Shown here piece by piece: positions 1 to 8,537 of a stretch of DNA of 64,000 nt (position 1 is its first letter; every line of letters begins with the position of its first letter). Position numbers and translations under genes: made by a program. The notes beneath the pieces were generated by a model that made no database searches, was not told the origin of the DNA, and worked only from the letters and a program-made list of their open reading frames with translations. This stretch comes from Xanthomonas sp. F10 (GTDB lineage: Bacteria; Pseudomonadota; Gammaproteobacteria; Xanthomonadales; Xanthomonadaceae), in the NCBI RefSeq assembly GCF_014206815.1, contig NZ_JACHNP010000003.1:372001-436000 (forward strand). The letters run 5' to 3'.

Positions 1-1
1 C

Positions 2-3000
2 TTCGACGCCGCGCTCGACCAGCTTGGACTGGCCGCGCGCGTGCTGGCGCCGCACCAGGTGCAGAGCCGCTACAACTTCCTGCGGGGTAGCGACGTCGAC
101 GAGATCCGCGTCTACGACCGCATGCTCGATGCCGTCGGCATCGCCGCGTTGGCCCGGCAACAGGAACCGCGCAGCGCCGAGCCCGTGCCCGACAGCGCCG
201 CGCGCAACGCTTGGCTGCGCCGCTTCGGCTGGGACCATGGCCGTGCCCCACCGGCGCTGGATGCGCCGTCCACGCGCATCCGCAAGGTCGAGTTCGCCGA
301 CGCCAAGGACCTGAAGGAGTGGATGTGGAAGGCCACCGACGGCATCGCCGAGACCACCTGGCCCGGCGTCTACAACCGCTCGCGCCTGCCCGGCCGCAAC
401 GACTACTTCCAGTTGCCCGACTGGAACGTCTACGTCGAAGGCGGCAAGGCGCTGGATCTGGCCCTGCCCGACGAACCGTTCAACCGCATCGAACTGCGCG
501 GTGCCGCCTACGGTCAGGCCACCTATGCCGCCGATGGCGCGACGCCCACGCCGCTGTTCGCGCGCGCCCAGGGTACCGTGCGCAGCGTCGACCAGTTCGA
601 ACGCCGCCGCGGCGGCCACCTGCGCTTCAGCAACGTTGCCCAGGAAACCCCGATCCAGGAGATCTGGGCCTACGACGTCGGCGCCGGCGCCGAGCCGGCC
701 ACCCCCAGCGCCACGCTGCGCTACACCGTGCGCAGTGACATCGCCCCGGACTACGCCAACCTCGCCGCGCTGCGCGCCTACATCGCCGGGCGCTACCCGC
801 CGGACGAGCGCAGCACCGTGGTCGCACTGCCGACCAAGGCGCCCTCGCGCAAGCGTGCAGACGAGAAGACCGCGGTGCCGCCGCTGCCCATCGTCCACGT
901 GCTCATCCCGTCCAACCTCGGCGACGCGCCGGCCGCACAGCCGCTGATGCGCAGCTGGTCGTACGGCTGGGAGAACATGCACGACGGCCTGGACGGCATC
1001 GCCATCGACCTGCCGGCGCTGCAACTGCCGGCCACGCACGACGGCCTGATCCCGCTCAACATCCGCGTCAAGGATCCCATCTGGCCCGGCCGCGACATGC
1101 TCGACGTGTCGGTCTCGGTCGCGCCCGGACAGGCGCGCACGCTGTGGCTGGACCTGCGCGACCGCATCCTCGGCGACGACAGCCTGATGCTCAGCATCGC
1201 CTCGGCCGCACCCGGCTTTGACGCGCGCGCGCTGGACGGCGCGCAACTGCGCCTGCTGTTCAAGCCGCGCGCGCAGGCCAAGGCCGAGCACATCGCCGAC
1301 CGCTTCAACCAGGTCAAGGACAACTGGGGCTTCCTGGTCGAGGAACACACCACCTCCAAGCGCCAGCGCCTGTACGCGCGCCTGGATGCCGACATCCGCG
1401 ACCTGCTGCGGGTGGACCCGGACAACGCGCTGGGCCGCCAATACTGGGCCGACATCAGCTACGGCAACCAGGGCCCGCTGCCGGTGCAACTGCCGCAGCC
1501 GCCCAAGGGCGTGCCGGGCTGGGCGTTCTGGCAGCTGGAAGATCTCAAGGCCACGCGCCTCTACATCAACTGGTGGATCGACGAGCGCCAGGTCGACTAC
1601 GGCGATTTCGGCGGCGGCATCTCCGACGATTCTGACCTCACCCAGCAATGGCCCGGCGTCGCCCTGATGGGCGTGGACCCGGACAAGCTCAACGCCTCGC
1701 TCACCGCCCTGTCAGACGCCAACTACCGCAACGGCATGTTCACCGACGGCCTCTCCACCATCGAGACCGACGAACTGCATTCCTACGAAGACGGCATCAA
1801 CATCAACAGCGCCATGCTCTACCTCAACTGGGGCGACCCGCTGACGGTGGAGCGGCTGATGCGCACGGTCAAGGCCTTCGACAACATCATCCAGGTCAAC
1901 CCGCAGGGCCACCTGCTGTTCGCCAGCAACTGGTTCGGCGGGCGCAAGGTCTACCGCGAACCGAACTGGCAGTGGCAAAAACCCTATTCGTTCCCGATCC
2001 TGCACCCGGCGCTGCTGCTGGGCGGCTACAACGCCGATCCCAACAGCCGCCGCATCGTCACCGGCCTGGCCGACGGCTACCTGGCCCATGCCTACACCGA
2101 CGCCAAGGGCCAGTGGGCGCTGCCCAACGAGATCAACTGGGCCACCGGCAAGACCCGCGGCGGCAGCCTATTCGATGGCAGCGGCGGCCCCGACACCTTG
2201 CACACCTTCTGGGCCGCCTACCGCTGGACCGGCGACGCGCGCTACCTCCAGCCCATCGACTACCGCGTCGCCAAGGCCGGCCCCGTCGGCCTGTCCCTGC
2301 TCAACGAGAATTTCCTCGACGTGCTCGGCAAGCGCGACAACTGGGGCGCCAGCCTGGCCAAGACAGCGGCGGACGCCGAGCCCGACGACGCTCCGGACTT
2401 CGCCCACCACGTCGCCTGGGAACAGACCGGCGACCCGCGCTGGCTGGAAACCCTGTACCGCGCCGAGACCCGCGACAAACTGCAGACCTTCTACATGAAC
2501 ACCGAAGGCCACTGGTGGAGCGACCGCGTCGAATCGCCCACCGTGAACCTGCAGCGCGCCCGCCTCGGCGGCGTCGCCCTCAAGCGCAACCAGACCTACC
2601 CCGGCCACACCGTCAGCTGGCGCTTCGCCGATCCCGAAGGCGCGGTGCAGGTGGCGCTGCTGCTGCCGAAGCCGCGACAGGATCGCTTCACCGTCATCGC
2701 CTATAACACCAGCGGCAAGCTGCAGCGGGCGCAGATGACCGGGTGGAATGTCGCGGCTGGGCAGTGGCGCATGCGCTCGGGCATCGATCGCGATGGCGAT
2801 GGGAAGATCGATGGCAAGGCCGCTACGCGCGAGTTTGCGTTCGAGAAGAGCGGGGCGGTGGATGTGGAGTTTCCGGCCGGGCAGACGGTGGTGATGGAGT
2901 TCGAGCTGGTTGCGCCGGCCGCTGTGCCGGTCGAGCTGCGGCCGGATTTGGGGATTGGGCTTGGGGATGTGCGGGTGACCGGCGATGCCATCGAAGTCAC

Positions 3001-3247
3001 CGTGCATAGCCTGGGGCATGTGGATGCGCCGGCTGGGTTCGTGGTGTTGGAGGATGCGCGTGGCCGTGAAGTGGCGCGGGCGGCATTCCCGCCGATGGCG
3101 GCGCCGCGCGATCTGGAGCCGAAGACGGCACAGGTGCGGTTGGTGGTGCCCGGTGGAAAGAGCGCCGAAAACGGTCGGCTGCGTATCGTGACCCAGGGCG
3201 ACATCGCAGAACTGACGCAGAGAAACAATGTGGTGGATGTGCCCTGA
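2..3247 (+). CDS. Large secreted LamG-like/CARDB-like protein, 5' end missing
   Basis: The frame is open from the first base, so this is the C-terminal 1081 residues of a longer protein. The visible N-terminus (SDVDEIRVYDRML) has the signature of the end of a LamG/concanavalin-like fold. The middle (about residues 550-850) is rich in Trp, Asn and Tyr and has the look of an all-helical carbohydrate-active domain, but no known glycosidase motif is recognised. Near the C-terminus DRDGDGKIDG is a canonical EF-hand/dockerin-type calcium loop, followed by a beta-rich tail resembling a CARDB module. Secretion is inferred; the signal peptide lies outside the window. A carbohydrate-binding or degrading role is a guess from architecture only. 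Confidence 0.75.
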   Translation, partial: FDAALDQLGLAARVLAPHQVQSRYNFLRGSDVDEIRVYDRMLDAVGIAALARQQEPRSAEPVPDSAARNAWLRRFGWDHGRAPPALDAPSTRIRKVEFADAKDLKEWMWKATDGIAETTWPGVYNRSRLPGRNDYFQLPDWNVYVEGGKALDLALPDEPFNRIELRGAAYGQATYAADGATPTPLFARAQGTVRSVDQFERRRGGHLRFSNVAQETPIQEIWAYDVGAGAEPATPSATLRYTVRSDIAPDYANLAALRAYIAGRYPPDERSTVVALPTKAPSRKRADEKTAVPPLPIVHVLIPSNLGDAPAAQPLMRSWSYGWENMHDGLDGIAIDLPALQLPATHDGLIPLNIRVKDPIWPGRDMLDVSVSVAPGQARTLWLDLRDRILGDDSLMLSIASAAPGFDARALDGAQLRLLFKPRAQAKAEHIADRFNQVKDNWGFLVEEHTTSKRQRLYARLDADIRDLLRVDPDNALGRQYWADISYGNQGPLPVQLPQPPKGVPGWAFWQLEDLKATRLYINWWIDERQVDYGDFGGGISDDSDLTQQWPGVALMGVDPDKLNASLTALSDANYRNGMFTDGLSTIETDELHSYEDGININSAMLYLNWGDPLTVERLMRTVKAFDNIIQVNPQGHLLFASNWFGGRKVYREPNWQWQKPYSFPILHPALLLGGYNADPNSRRIVTGLADGYLAHAYTDAKGQWALPNEINWATGKTRGGSLFDGSGGPDTLHTFWAAYRWTGDARYLQPIDYRVAKAGPVGLSLLNENFLDVLGKRDNWGASLAKTAADAEPDDAPDFAHHVAWEQTGDPRWLETLYRAETRDKLQTFYMNTEGHWWSDRVESPTVNLQRARLGGVALKRNQTYPGHTVSWRFADPEGAVQVALLLPKPRQDRFTVIAYNTSGKLQRAQMTGWNVAAGQWRMRSGIDRDGDGKIDGKAATREFAFEKSGAVDVEFPAGQTVVMEFELVAPAAVPVELRPDLGIGLGDVRVTGDAIEVTVHSLGHVDAPAGFVVLEDARGREVARAAFPPMAAPRDLEPKTAQVRLVVPGGKSAENGRLRIVTQGDIAELTQRNNVVDVP

Positions 3248-3268
3248 TTTAAACGGGCCACATCAAAA

Positions 3269-3292
3269 CGCGCCCTAGCCTAGCGGGGCGCG
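3269..3292 (+). terminator. GC-rich hairpin after the LamG gene
   Basis: A 7-bp stem CGCGCCC/GGGCGCG with a 10-nt loop lies 21 nt after the stop codon. There is no following T-run, so intrinsic termination is only possible. Confidence 0.35.
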
Positions 3293-3489
3293 CATTCACC
3301 TCGGAATGTTCACGACGGACGGCCGCATTTGTCTCCCCAAAAAGTGTGACGCCGTGCTAGAACAGGATCGTCTGTGGGAGAACGGACTTCCATCGGACCT
3401 GATTGGACGGGTGCGCCTGCGGGATACGCGGCGTAGAGCGCCAATCTGCAACGGAAACTAGGAAGCCACTTTTTATCAGGGGGAAATCG

Positions 3490-3699
3490 ATGTTTACCAA
3501 AGTCTCGATCATCGCGGCGCTGGCTGGGTTCGCCATGTGCCTGGCTGCTGCATCTGCGGACGCACGTGTGCGTGCGGCGGGTTCACACCACACGGCCAGT
3601 CACGGTGGTCACTACACGTCGGGCCACGGCTCTTCGCATAAGGGCGGTAGCTATCGTAGTCCGAGTACCAACAATCGATATCGTCGGCATAAGCCTTAA
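3490..3699 (+). CDS. Small secreted His/Ser/Gly-rich protein
   Basis: This 69-residue protein starts MFTKVSIIAALAGF and has a clear signal peptide ending near ASADA. The mature part is short, basic and rich in His, Ser, Gly and Tyr. A strong ribosome-binding site AGGGGG (3478-3483) sits 6 nt before this ATG and decides the start against a longer upstream reading frame. No known family is recognised; similar small His-rich exported proteins are often annotated as hypothetical. It stands alone between the LamG gene and the accessory island. Confidence 0.6.
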   Translation: MFTKVSIIAALAGFAMCLAAASADARVRAAGSHHTASHGGHYTSGHGSSHKGGSYRSPSTNNRYRRHKP

Positions 3700-3781
3700 T
3701 TTTCTAAGTTAAGAGCTTGTTGACACGCACGGCTACTATGGTAGCGCAAAGGGCCCTAGCTGTTCTCCCGCCGTGCCCAGA

Positions 3782-3878
3782 TCTTAGAAAATTCAAGCTG
3801 ACACCGATTTTAACCGGCTCCCATAAGAAAATCACTCAAGCCGACGCCACTTTGCGTCGTGGCTTAAATCAGTTTTAA
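3782..3878 (+). other. Degenerate attC-like recombination sites (left edge of array)
   Basis: Two overlapping attC-like stretches are visible: AATTCAAGCTGACACCGATTT near 3790 and a fuller one around CACTCAAGCCGACGCC ... GGCTTAAATCAG (3834-3871). The arrangement matches the inner boxes of Xanthomonas-type attC sites, but the outer GTTRRRY core is not intact. The gene at 3901 begins just after it. Confidence 0.45.
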
Positions 3879-3900
3879 AGCTAGAAGAGGGCTTTGCGAA

Positions 3901-5295
3901 GTGCTGACATTTAAAACGCAGTTTCCAATCGCCGAATCGACAATAATGTCTGACTTCATGGATTGCTGTCGAATTTGGGTTGTAAAAAGTCCTCATACGA
4001 AATTAGCTAACGAGATTCCAAGTGGAGTTAGAGAAGGAAAGTATGGGGATGATACTGAAGCTGCAAATTTTGCATTTTTCGAATCTGAAACAATTTCATC
4101 GGGCGGCATACGTTATGAAAAGACCGACGAGGACGGAGTTCGCTGGGTAACGGATGTGATTGGTCACAAATCAGGAAGAAGTTTCTGGGTAAGTGTCCAG
4201 CTTAATGTGGACTCTGAGCTTCCTGTTGAGCGGCTGGAGCAAGGAAAACGCCCTTACATCGTAAAGTTGCTCATGGAGAAATTCGCAGGCGGCTATGACG
4301 GCGAACTATCTGTTACTGATGATCCGATATTTCTTACCAGTACGGACACCGATCTCGCAGAGAAGATAATATGTGCTGGCACGGGAAGTGTAATGCCTGC
4401 TGTATATGTTAGTCGGGATCATTCAGGGGCTCTTATCCTTGACCCTAAATTGCTTGCCAAGTGGCTATCGGGGATGGCTCACGTGGTTGTGGAACCAAGT
4501 CGCAAATTCTCTTCCCAGATCACGCGACAAGTTTATGGAGAGAACGTATATGGCGGCGCTGTCGCTATATATTGGCCTGACGGAGTCGGAAAGTGGATAT
4601 ACCTCCCAAGTAAGTGGGGCTCACCCAGCGCATTACAGGCTGCTATTTCAAAAAAGATCAGAATTTCTTTGCTCTACCAGCGTCTGCGTCGTGAGTGTAC
4701 ATGGTCGTATTTGCAGGAAGTCACGTCCCGCCAAAAGCTTGAGATGCTCCGTGCATCCGGTTCTGACAATATTGAAGAATACATAGGTCACTTTGACAAA
4801 GAGATTTTAGCTAAAGATGAAGAAATACAGCGCCTAGAAGCTGAGCTGGTTCGAGCTCGTTATAGTAAGAGGGGTATTCAATACTCCTCTGGTGATGAAG
4901 AGCACACGATTAGCCTTGAGACATCAGAATCGGACCTGTACCAAGGTGAACAAGTGGGCTTGATTATCGAATCCCTTAAATCAGCAGCAACATCCGCAGA
5001 GCCACATTCTCGTAGGCGTAACATCCTTGATGCATTGGTGGTGAGTAACGATAACCCCGGTGATCGCGAAGAAATCCTTGATCGGTTAAAGGAACTGCTG
5101 CGCCAATACACTTCTATGACTGCACCTGTTCGAGCTGAATTTGCGAGCCTTGGCTTTACCATCTACGAAGAGGGAAAGCACTATAAGCTTCTTTTTCAAG
5201 ACGATGCGCGATATCCATTTGTTCTCCCAAAAACTGGAAGCGACTGGCGGGGTGGGCTTAATGCTTTTTCAGACCTTAAAAAGAGGCTATTCTAG
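3901..5295 (+). CDS. Uncharacterised AT-rich accessory protein, 464 aa
   Basis: The first 290 residues look globular with a WPDG motif (AIYWPDGVGKW, near residue 225). A charged coiled-coil segment follows (EEIQRLEAELVRAR, about 300-318). A compact C-terminal module ends in GFTIYEEGKHYKLLF...KTGSDWRGG, which recalls small HicA/dsRBD-like folds; that resemblance is impressionistic. Base composition is clearly more AT-rich than the flanks, suggesting recent acquisition. The start is GTG with a purine-rich GAAGAGG about 10 nt upstream; an internal ATG (residue 16) is an alternative. It lies between attC-like sites and palindromic repeats. No function is assigned; a phage-defence role is a hypothesis from context only. 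Confidence 0.7.
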   Translation: MLTFKTQFPIAESTIMSDFMDCCRIWVVKSPHTKLANEIPSGVREGKYGDDTEAANFAFFESETISSGGIRYEKTDEDGVRWVTDVIGHKSGRSFWVSVQLNVDSELPVERLEQGKRPYIVKLLMEKFAGGYDGELSVTDDPIFLTSTDTDLAEKIICAGTGSVMPAVYVSRDHSGALILDPKLLAKWLSGMAHVVVEPSRKFSSQITRQVYGENVYGGAVAIYWPDGVGKWIYLPSKWGSPSALQAAISKKIRISLLYQRLRRECTWSYLQEVTSRQKLEMLRASGSDNIEEYIGHFDKEILAKDEEIQRLEAELVRARYSKRGIQYSSGDEEHTISLETSESDLYQGEQVGLIIESLKSAATSAEPHSRRRNILDALVVSNDNPGDREEILDRLKELLRQYTSMTAPVRAEFASLGFTIYEEGKHYKLLFQDDARYPFVLPKTGSDWRGGLNAFSDLKKRLF

Positions 5296-5312
5296 GTTTG
5301 AAAAAGCAAACC

Positions 5313-5488
5313 GGTGATCAGAGTGCACTTTGCATGCGCGACACCTTTAAAAGTTCACTCTGACCAAAGCGAGAAATAGGGGTCAGAGTTCACTTTTCTT
5401 GTGTGTGGTAACACTGAAATGTCACTCAGTAAATGGGGTCAGAGTACACTTCCCTGTGAGCGGCGCTCTAGAAAGTGCACTCTGACCC
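5313..5488. repeat. Cluster of GGGGTCAGAGTGCAC palindromic elements
   Basis: Five arms of one motif lie in alternating orientation: TCAGAGTGCACTTT (about 5318), AAGTTCACTCTGACC (5351-5365), GGGGTCAGAGTTCACTTT (5379-5396), GGGGTCAGAGTACACTT (5435-5451) and AAAGTGCACTCTGACCC (5472-5488). They form at least two hairpins. Similar arms recur at 6084, 7604 and 9955-10005. This looks like a small non-autonomous palindromic element or a REP family; no transposase is encoded here. Confidence 0.7.
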
Positions 5489-5550
5489 TATTTTTGGCGG
5501 TTTCCGCATGGTTCCAGGTCGCCATTAGCTGTTGAATTAGCAGGCAATGC

Positions 5551-6078
5551 ATGAAGCTCACTGATGAACTCGCAAAAAACTATCCGCTGCCTGATCAATA
5601 CTTGATCGAGATCGGAAGGATAACTACCCTGTGGGGCACCCTAGAGGCGTCACTTAATATTGGGATAGGAAAATTAGCCGGATTTGATAGCCTTTCAGAT
5701 CCAACTTCGTTTATTCTGCTAGCACACTCATCATTCCCTCAGCGGTTGGATATATTGGCTGCGCTCTGCGTCGAGCTTTCTCCTCACGCAACCCATCTGC
5801 AGGAATACACTGGTGTCATAACTCAACTAAAGGCTGCACAAAGTAAAAGGAATCGTTATTCCCACAATAGTTTGTACTACGATTCTAGCACTGGTAAGTG
5901 CACTATCAACATCGGTTCTGCGCGCGGCAAGTTAAAGTTTGAATCAAGCAATGTGACAATTGCTCAGATACGTGAAGTATCCGAGGATATACACTTAGCA
6001 ATTCTCGCTCTACATAAATTAATCACCCAAGCGAGCTATCCTCCCATCTGGGAAAGAGGAATTTTGAAAAAAAGTTAA
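5551..6078 (+). CDS. Small helical protein with HEPN-type RNxxxH motif
   Basis: This 175-residue protein is mostly helical. Residues 100-105 read RNRYSH, which fits the RNxxxH signature of HEPN-domain ribonucleases found in many toxins and defence effectors. The motif follows a helix rich in Lys and Gln (TQLKAAQSK), as in HEPN folds. The start ATG has a weak CAGG 6 nt upstream. No partner antitoxin (such as an MNT nucleotidyltransferase) is adjacent; the next gene is a membrane protein. It lies between two copies of the GGGGTCAGAG palindrome. The motif is short, so the family assignment is tentative. Confidence 0.65.
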   Translation: MKLTDELAKNYPLPDQYLIEIGRITTLWGTLEASLNIGIGKLAGFDSLSDPTSFILLAHSSFPQRLDILAALCVELSPHATHLQEYTGVITQLKAAQSKRNRYSHNSLYYDSSTGKCTINIGSARGKLKFESSNVTIAQIREVSEDIHLAILALHKLITQASYPPIWERGILKKS

Positions 6079-6083
6079 AACCC

Positions 6084-6101
6084 GGGGTCGGAGTGCACTT
6101 T
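6084..6101 (+). repeat. GGGGTCGGAGTGCACTTT palindrome arm
   Basis: One more copy of the arm seen at 5313-5488, directly after the stop of the HEPN-like gene. Together the copies bracket that gene. Confidence 0.6.
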
Positions 6102-6163
6102 ATTGTGTGCCAACCTATGAACGGTTACTCTGCTCCACGGTTTTGGTGGATGCTAGGCCATGT

Positions 6164-6481
6164 ATGACTAAGCTAATCGATAAGCTGGCTTTCGCAAAAT
6201 TGCGCCTAGTGCTGCTCACTTGGGGTAGCCTTGTGGCAATCCACGCCTGCTATTACTTGACGTTCGTACTCGAATCCATCCCAGCACATGCGGAGTGGTA
6301 CGCAAGATCTCACAGTTACCAACTCATCGTCTTCTCGGTCGTGCGCCTTCCACTTTGGATTTTCCTACTCTGCGCATACAGTGTATTTCGTCTCTACTAC
6401 AAGACCAAGCAATCTCACAAAACGAAGGACAAAGATTCTAAAAATTCATTGAAGCCGAAGCCACTGCGCGGGTCCGTTTAG
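6164..6481 (+). CDS. Small membrane protein (cassette gene)
   Basis: A 105-residue protein starting MTKLIDKLAF with two hydrophobic helices (about residues 14-36 and 55-80) and a long basic, Lys-rich cytoplasmic-type tail. A longer frame opens at 6107, but the ATG at 6164 gives a typical short N-terminus before the first helix. Its stop codon lies inside an attC-like site, as is usual for integron cassettes. No family recognised. Confidence 0.5.
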   Translation: MTKLIDKLAFAKLRLVLLTWGSLVAIHACYYLTFVLESIPAHAEWYARSHSYQLIVFSVVRLPLWIFLLCAYSVFRLYYKTKQSHKTKDKDSKNSLKPKPLRGSV

Positions 6482-6495
6482 TTCAGGCGTTAGGT
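6438..6495 (+). other. attC-like site with intact GTTAGGT core
   Basis: The stretch runs from CTAAAAATTCATTGAAGCCG through GGTCCGTTTAGTTCAGGC to GTTAGGT (6489-6495), which fits the GTTRRRY core of an integron recombination site. The inner boxes GAAGCCGAAG and TTTAGTTCAGG are typical of Xanthomonas cassette arrays. Confidence 0.65.
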
Positions 6496-6591
6496 GCAAG
6501 ATAAGATGCTTAGCCAGATTCGGGAATCATGGCAGCTTCACCTTGGTTTCGGCTTGGTTAGCCTCGGGTGCCGGGCTGCCGTAGTGTCGCC

Positions 6592-6738
6592 ATGCTTACG
6601 TGTCCCTTCTTGACGTCGCAAGCTTCTTCGGTCGAACTTGGATATCGAAGGCGTCGTCTCATTGTGCTGACGGTCGTGCTTGGGGCAGTCGGTTGTTACA
6701 ACTATTTTGGTGCGGGCGATGCACCTCACGATCGATAA
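6592..6738 (+). CDS. Possible small lipoprotein or membrane peptide
   Basis: A 48-residue frame between two attC-like sites starts MLTCPFLTSQ and carries one hydrophobic helix, LIVLTVVLGAVGC, that could be a lipobox. It ends immediately before the next attC-like site, which is where a cassette gene should end. No ribosome-binding site is obvious, and the frame could be the remnant of a longer gene. Confidence 0.25.
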   Translation: MLTCPFLTSQASSVELGYRRRRLIVLTVVLGAVGCYNYFGAGDAPHDR

Positions 6739-6789
6739 CTGGGTCAGGTTAAGCTAGCCGATACGGAAAATAGTAGATAGCAGTTAGGC
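6735..6789 (+). other. attC-like site with GTTAGGC core
   Basis: GATAACTGGGTCAGGTTAAG ... GTTAGGC (core 6783-6789) begins at the stop of the preceding small frame and ends 16 nt before the next ATG. The core fits GTTRRRY; the inner boxes diverge from the other sites. Confidence 0.5.
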
Positions 6790-6805
6790 GACACACACGA
6801 ATTTC

Positions 6806-7114
6806 ATGGCAACTCAAACCTGGGAAGAGAAAGAGTACTTGGAGTACCTGAAGCACGAACGCCACATGTTTGCGTGGGTGCTTCGCGCTTACGGGTCCTA
6901 CTCCCCGTCAGACGCTGACGATGCGGCAGTTGCACGCTATCCCTACGAGCAGCCAAATGGCCTCCGCGGGCTTATTTTCCATGAAGAGGCATGGCACTGG
7001 GCCATGCTTCACATCCACGGAGAAGCCTACTGGCTCGCCAATCCTCAGCTTGAGTTTCCTTCGCAGGAATACCGCGACATATCATCGTTGCTGGAGCCTA
7101 ACAGTGGCGTCTAA
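6806..7114 (+). CDS. Hypothetical cassette-encoded protein, 102 aa
   Basis: A soluble, acidic, aromatic-rich protein (MATQTWEEKEYLEYLKHERH...). It starts 16 nt after an intact GTTAGGC core and its stop overlaps the RYYYAAC box of the next attC-like site, so it fills one cassette exactly. The central HEEAWHWAMLHIHGEAYW stretch is rich in His and Trp, but no known metal or catalytic motif is identified. Function unknown. Confidence 0.6.
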   Translation: MATQTWEEKEYLEYLKHERHMFAWVLRAYGSYSPSDADDAAVARYPYEQPNGLRGLIFHEEAWHWAMLHIHGEAYWLANPQLEFPSQEYRDISSLLEPNSGV

Positions 7115-7160
7115 CAATCCATTCAAGTCGACGCACCCTCGCGGCACGGCTTAATGCAGG
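7109..7160 (+). other. attC-like site (intact GTCTAAC end, decayed core end)
   Basis: GTCTAAC (7109-7115) is a perfect RYYYAAC box, followed by AATCCATTCAAGTCGACGC and CGGCACGGCTTAATGCAGG. The expected GTTRRRY end is replaced by GCACC, so the site may no longer recombine. Confidence 0.65.
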
Positions 7161-7175
7161 CACCAGATCCCACCA

Positions 7176-7478
7176 ATGAATTCAGCCGGCGCATTGAAGA
7201 TTGTACTCATAAGCTCTGTGCCGTACTCGGTGCACCACAAGCCGTTGCTGTTAGATCTGATACAGCGAAAGATTGATCTTTTCTGCGCTGTGGGGACGGA
7301 TTGCGAGAACTGGGAGCTTGCTTTTGACTTGTTACTCACCGACCCAGATAGCAATTTCTCCCATGACATCACAACAACCAGTCATCCGGACGAGCCAATA
7401 GAAAACGTACTCAATCTCGCGGAGCTCTGGTATGTTGAAGGATCACAGGCAGTAGAAATTATTGAAGTTTCTGTTTGA
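7176..7478 (+). CDS. Hypothetical cassette protein, possibly DUF7684-like
   Basis: A 100-residue protein with the pattern KIVLISSVPYS...DLFCAVGTDCENWELAFD...TTSHPDEPIENVLNLAELW. The Val-Ile-Leu strand, the CAVG turn and the TTSHPDEP segment match my memory of the DUF7684 family, whose function is not known. It begins about 16 nt after an attC-like site and ends just before another. No ribosome-binding site of note is seen. Confidence 0.6.
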   Translation: MNSAGALKIVLISSVPYSVHHKPLLLDLIQRKIDLFCAVGTDCENWELAFDLLLTDPDSNFSHDITTTSHPDEPIENVLNLAELWYVEGSQAVEIIEVSV

Positions 7479-7490
7479 TTTCATCGCTGA

Positions 7491-7555
7491 GAACTCAAAA
7501 ATTTCGTTCGAGCTGACACCGATTTGTGGCGTGGCTCAACTCAGGCATTGCGTCG
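7491..7555 (+). other. attC-like site
   Basis: TTCGTTCGAGCTGACACCG and GTGGCGTGGCTCAACTCAGG form the two inner box sets of an attC-like site. It ends CATTGCG instead of a GTTRRRY core. Confidence 0.5.
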
Positions 7556-7850
7556 AGCCGATCCCCCTTCGCAGTTCAGAGAAAAAGGGGAAAGAGTGGA
7601 AACAGGGGTTACAGTGCGCTTTCTAGCCACGGCTTTTTTTTAATCACCCTGACCTCGAATCCTCGCCCCAGTCCCGCAACTATCGGGGGCCAGCCGGTAC
7701 CTGTCGCACCAGAACGGTTTTGCAGGGCGCGGAAGCCCTGCACGATCTGGGCGGAGGTCTGGGTAGTTCAGAGAGACAGATTGACGGCAGCCGGTCGTCC
7801 GGAGGATCCTTCCGAGCCCATCTGCGCTGCCCAAGAGGCAGGGATGTCAC
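7556..7850. other. Gap with a palindrome arm and no convincing gene
   Basis: This stretch carries a degraded arm AGGGGTTACAGTGCGCTTT (about 7603-7621) of the local palindromic element and a T-run near 7627. Open frames here lack start signals and recognisable content. Confidence 0.4.
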
Positions 7851-8537
7851 ATGCCGGCACTCCGCGAGTTCGAAATCAAGGCGATTGGTCTGCTGACCTA
7901 CGGTGTGCTGGAGCCGGCTCAGTTCCATGCCATCTGTTCGGCGACGGAACTCAGCGATTACAGCCAAACTGAAGGCGGCTATTCGGTATCGGTTGCTCAT
8001 GCATCCTTACCCACTGCAGCTCAGACGCTTCGCAGTCCTTCCGTCCTTGGCCGCGCTGGAGACACGAAATGTGGCTTCATCTGTGTCCTCGCCGATGGGC
8101 AACTCACTCTCGAATATCATTCGGTTCCTGGCGCGGACGTACCCGAGAACATTCGTGAGCTTCCTGTCCAGATTGCTCTGGATCCATCTAGTACTCACAT
8201 CCCGCGTCTGACGACACTGGACGACGACGGCTGGATGATCGGCGATGGCGAAGTCGCGCATGCCGAGCATCCAGATACCTACTGGGTGCCTCCTCTTGTC
8301 CAACGCGCATCGCTTGAGATCGGAGTGCTGGTAAAGGTCTGCTTCTACATCCGTGTTTGCAGCGCGTCGGGCGAACTCAAAGACCGCGGTGAACGAATGT
8401 GGGTTCAGGTTCAAGCGCGACAGAACGGATGGTACTTTGGTGTCCTGGACAATGATCCATACTGCACAGAAGAAATTCGAGCGGGGTTACCTATTTGGTT
8501 TCAGCCGCGGCACGTCATCGACATTTATCAATCATAA
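7851..8537 (+). CDS. DUF2314-like C-terminal domain protein, 228 aa
   Basis: The last 60 residues (GERMWVQVQA...YFGVLDNDPYC...GLPIWFQPRHVIDIY) match the DUF2314 pattern, in which a Met-Trp-Val strand is followed by a Gly-x-Leu-xx-(D/E)P turn and a final membrane-free strand. DUF2314 proteins are often found near polymorphic toxin loci and are suspected immunity proteins. The N-terminal 150 residues are a separate alpha/beta-looking region I do not recognise. An AGAGGCAGGG stretch precedes the ATG. Context with other immunity-like genes supports, but does not prove, a protective role. Confidence 0.65.
   Translation: MPALREFEIKAIGLLTYGVLEPAQFHAICSATELSDYSQTEGGYSVSVAHASLPTAAQTLRSPSVLGRAGDTKCGFICVLADGQLTLEYHSVPGADVPENIRELPVQIALDPSSTHIPRLTTLDDDGWMIGDGEVAHAEHPDTYWVPPLVQRASLEIGVLVKVCFYIRVCSASGELKDRGERMWVQVQARQNGWYFGVLDNDPYCTEEIRAGLPIWFQPRHVIDIYQS

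Noticed and set aside
6538-6729. 63-codon - strand frame between two attC-like sites
   Set aside because: It runs against the cassette direction and has a basic, low-information composition; no start signal.
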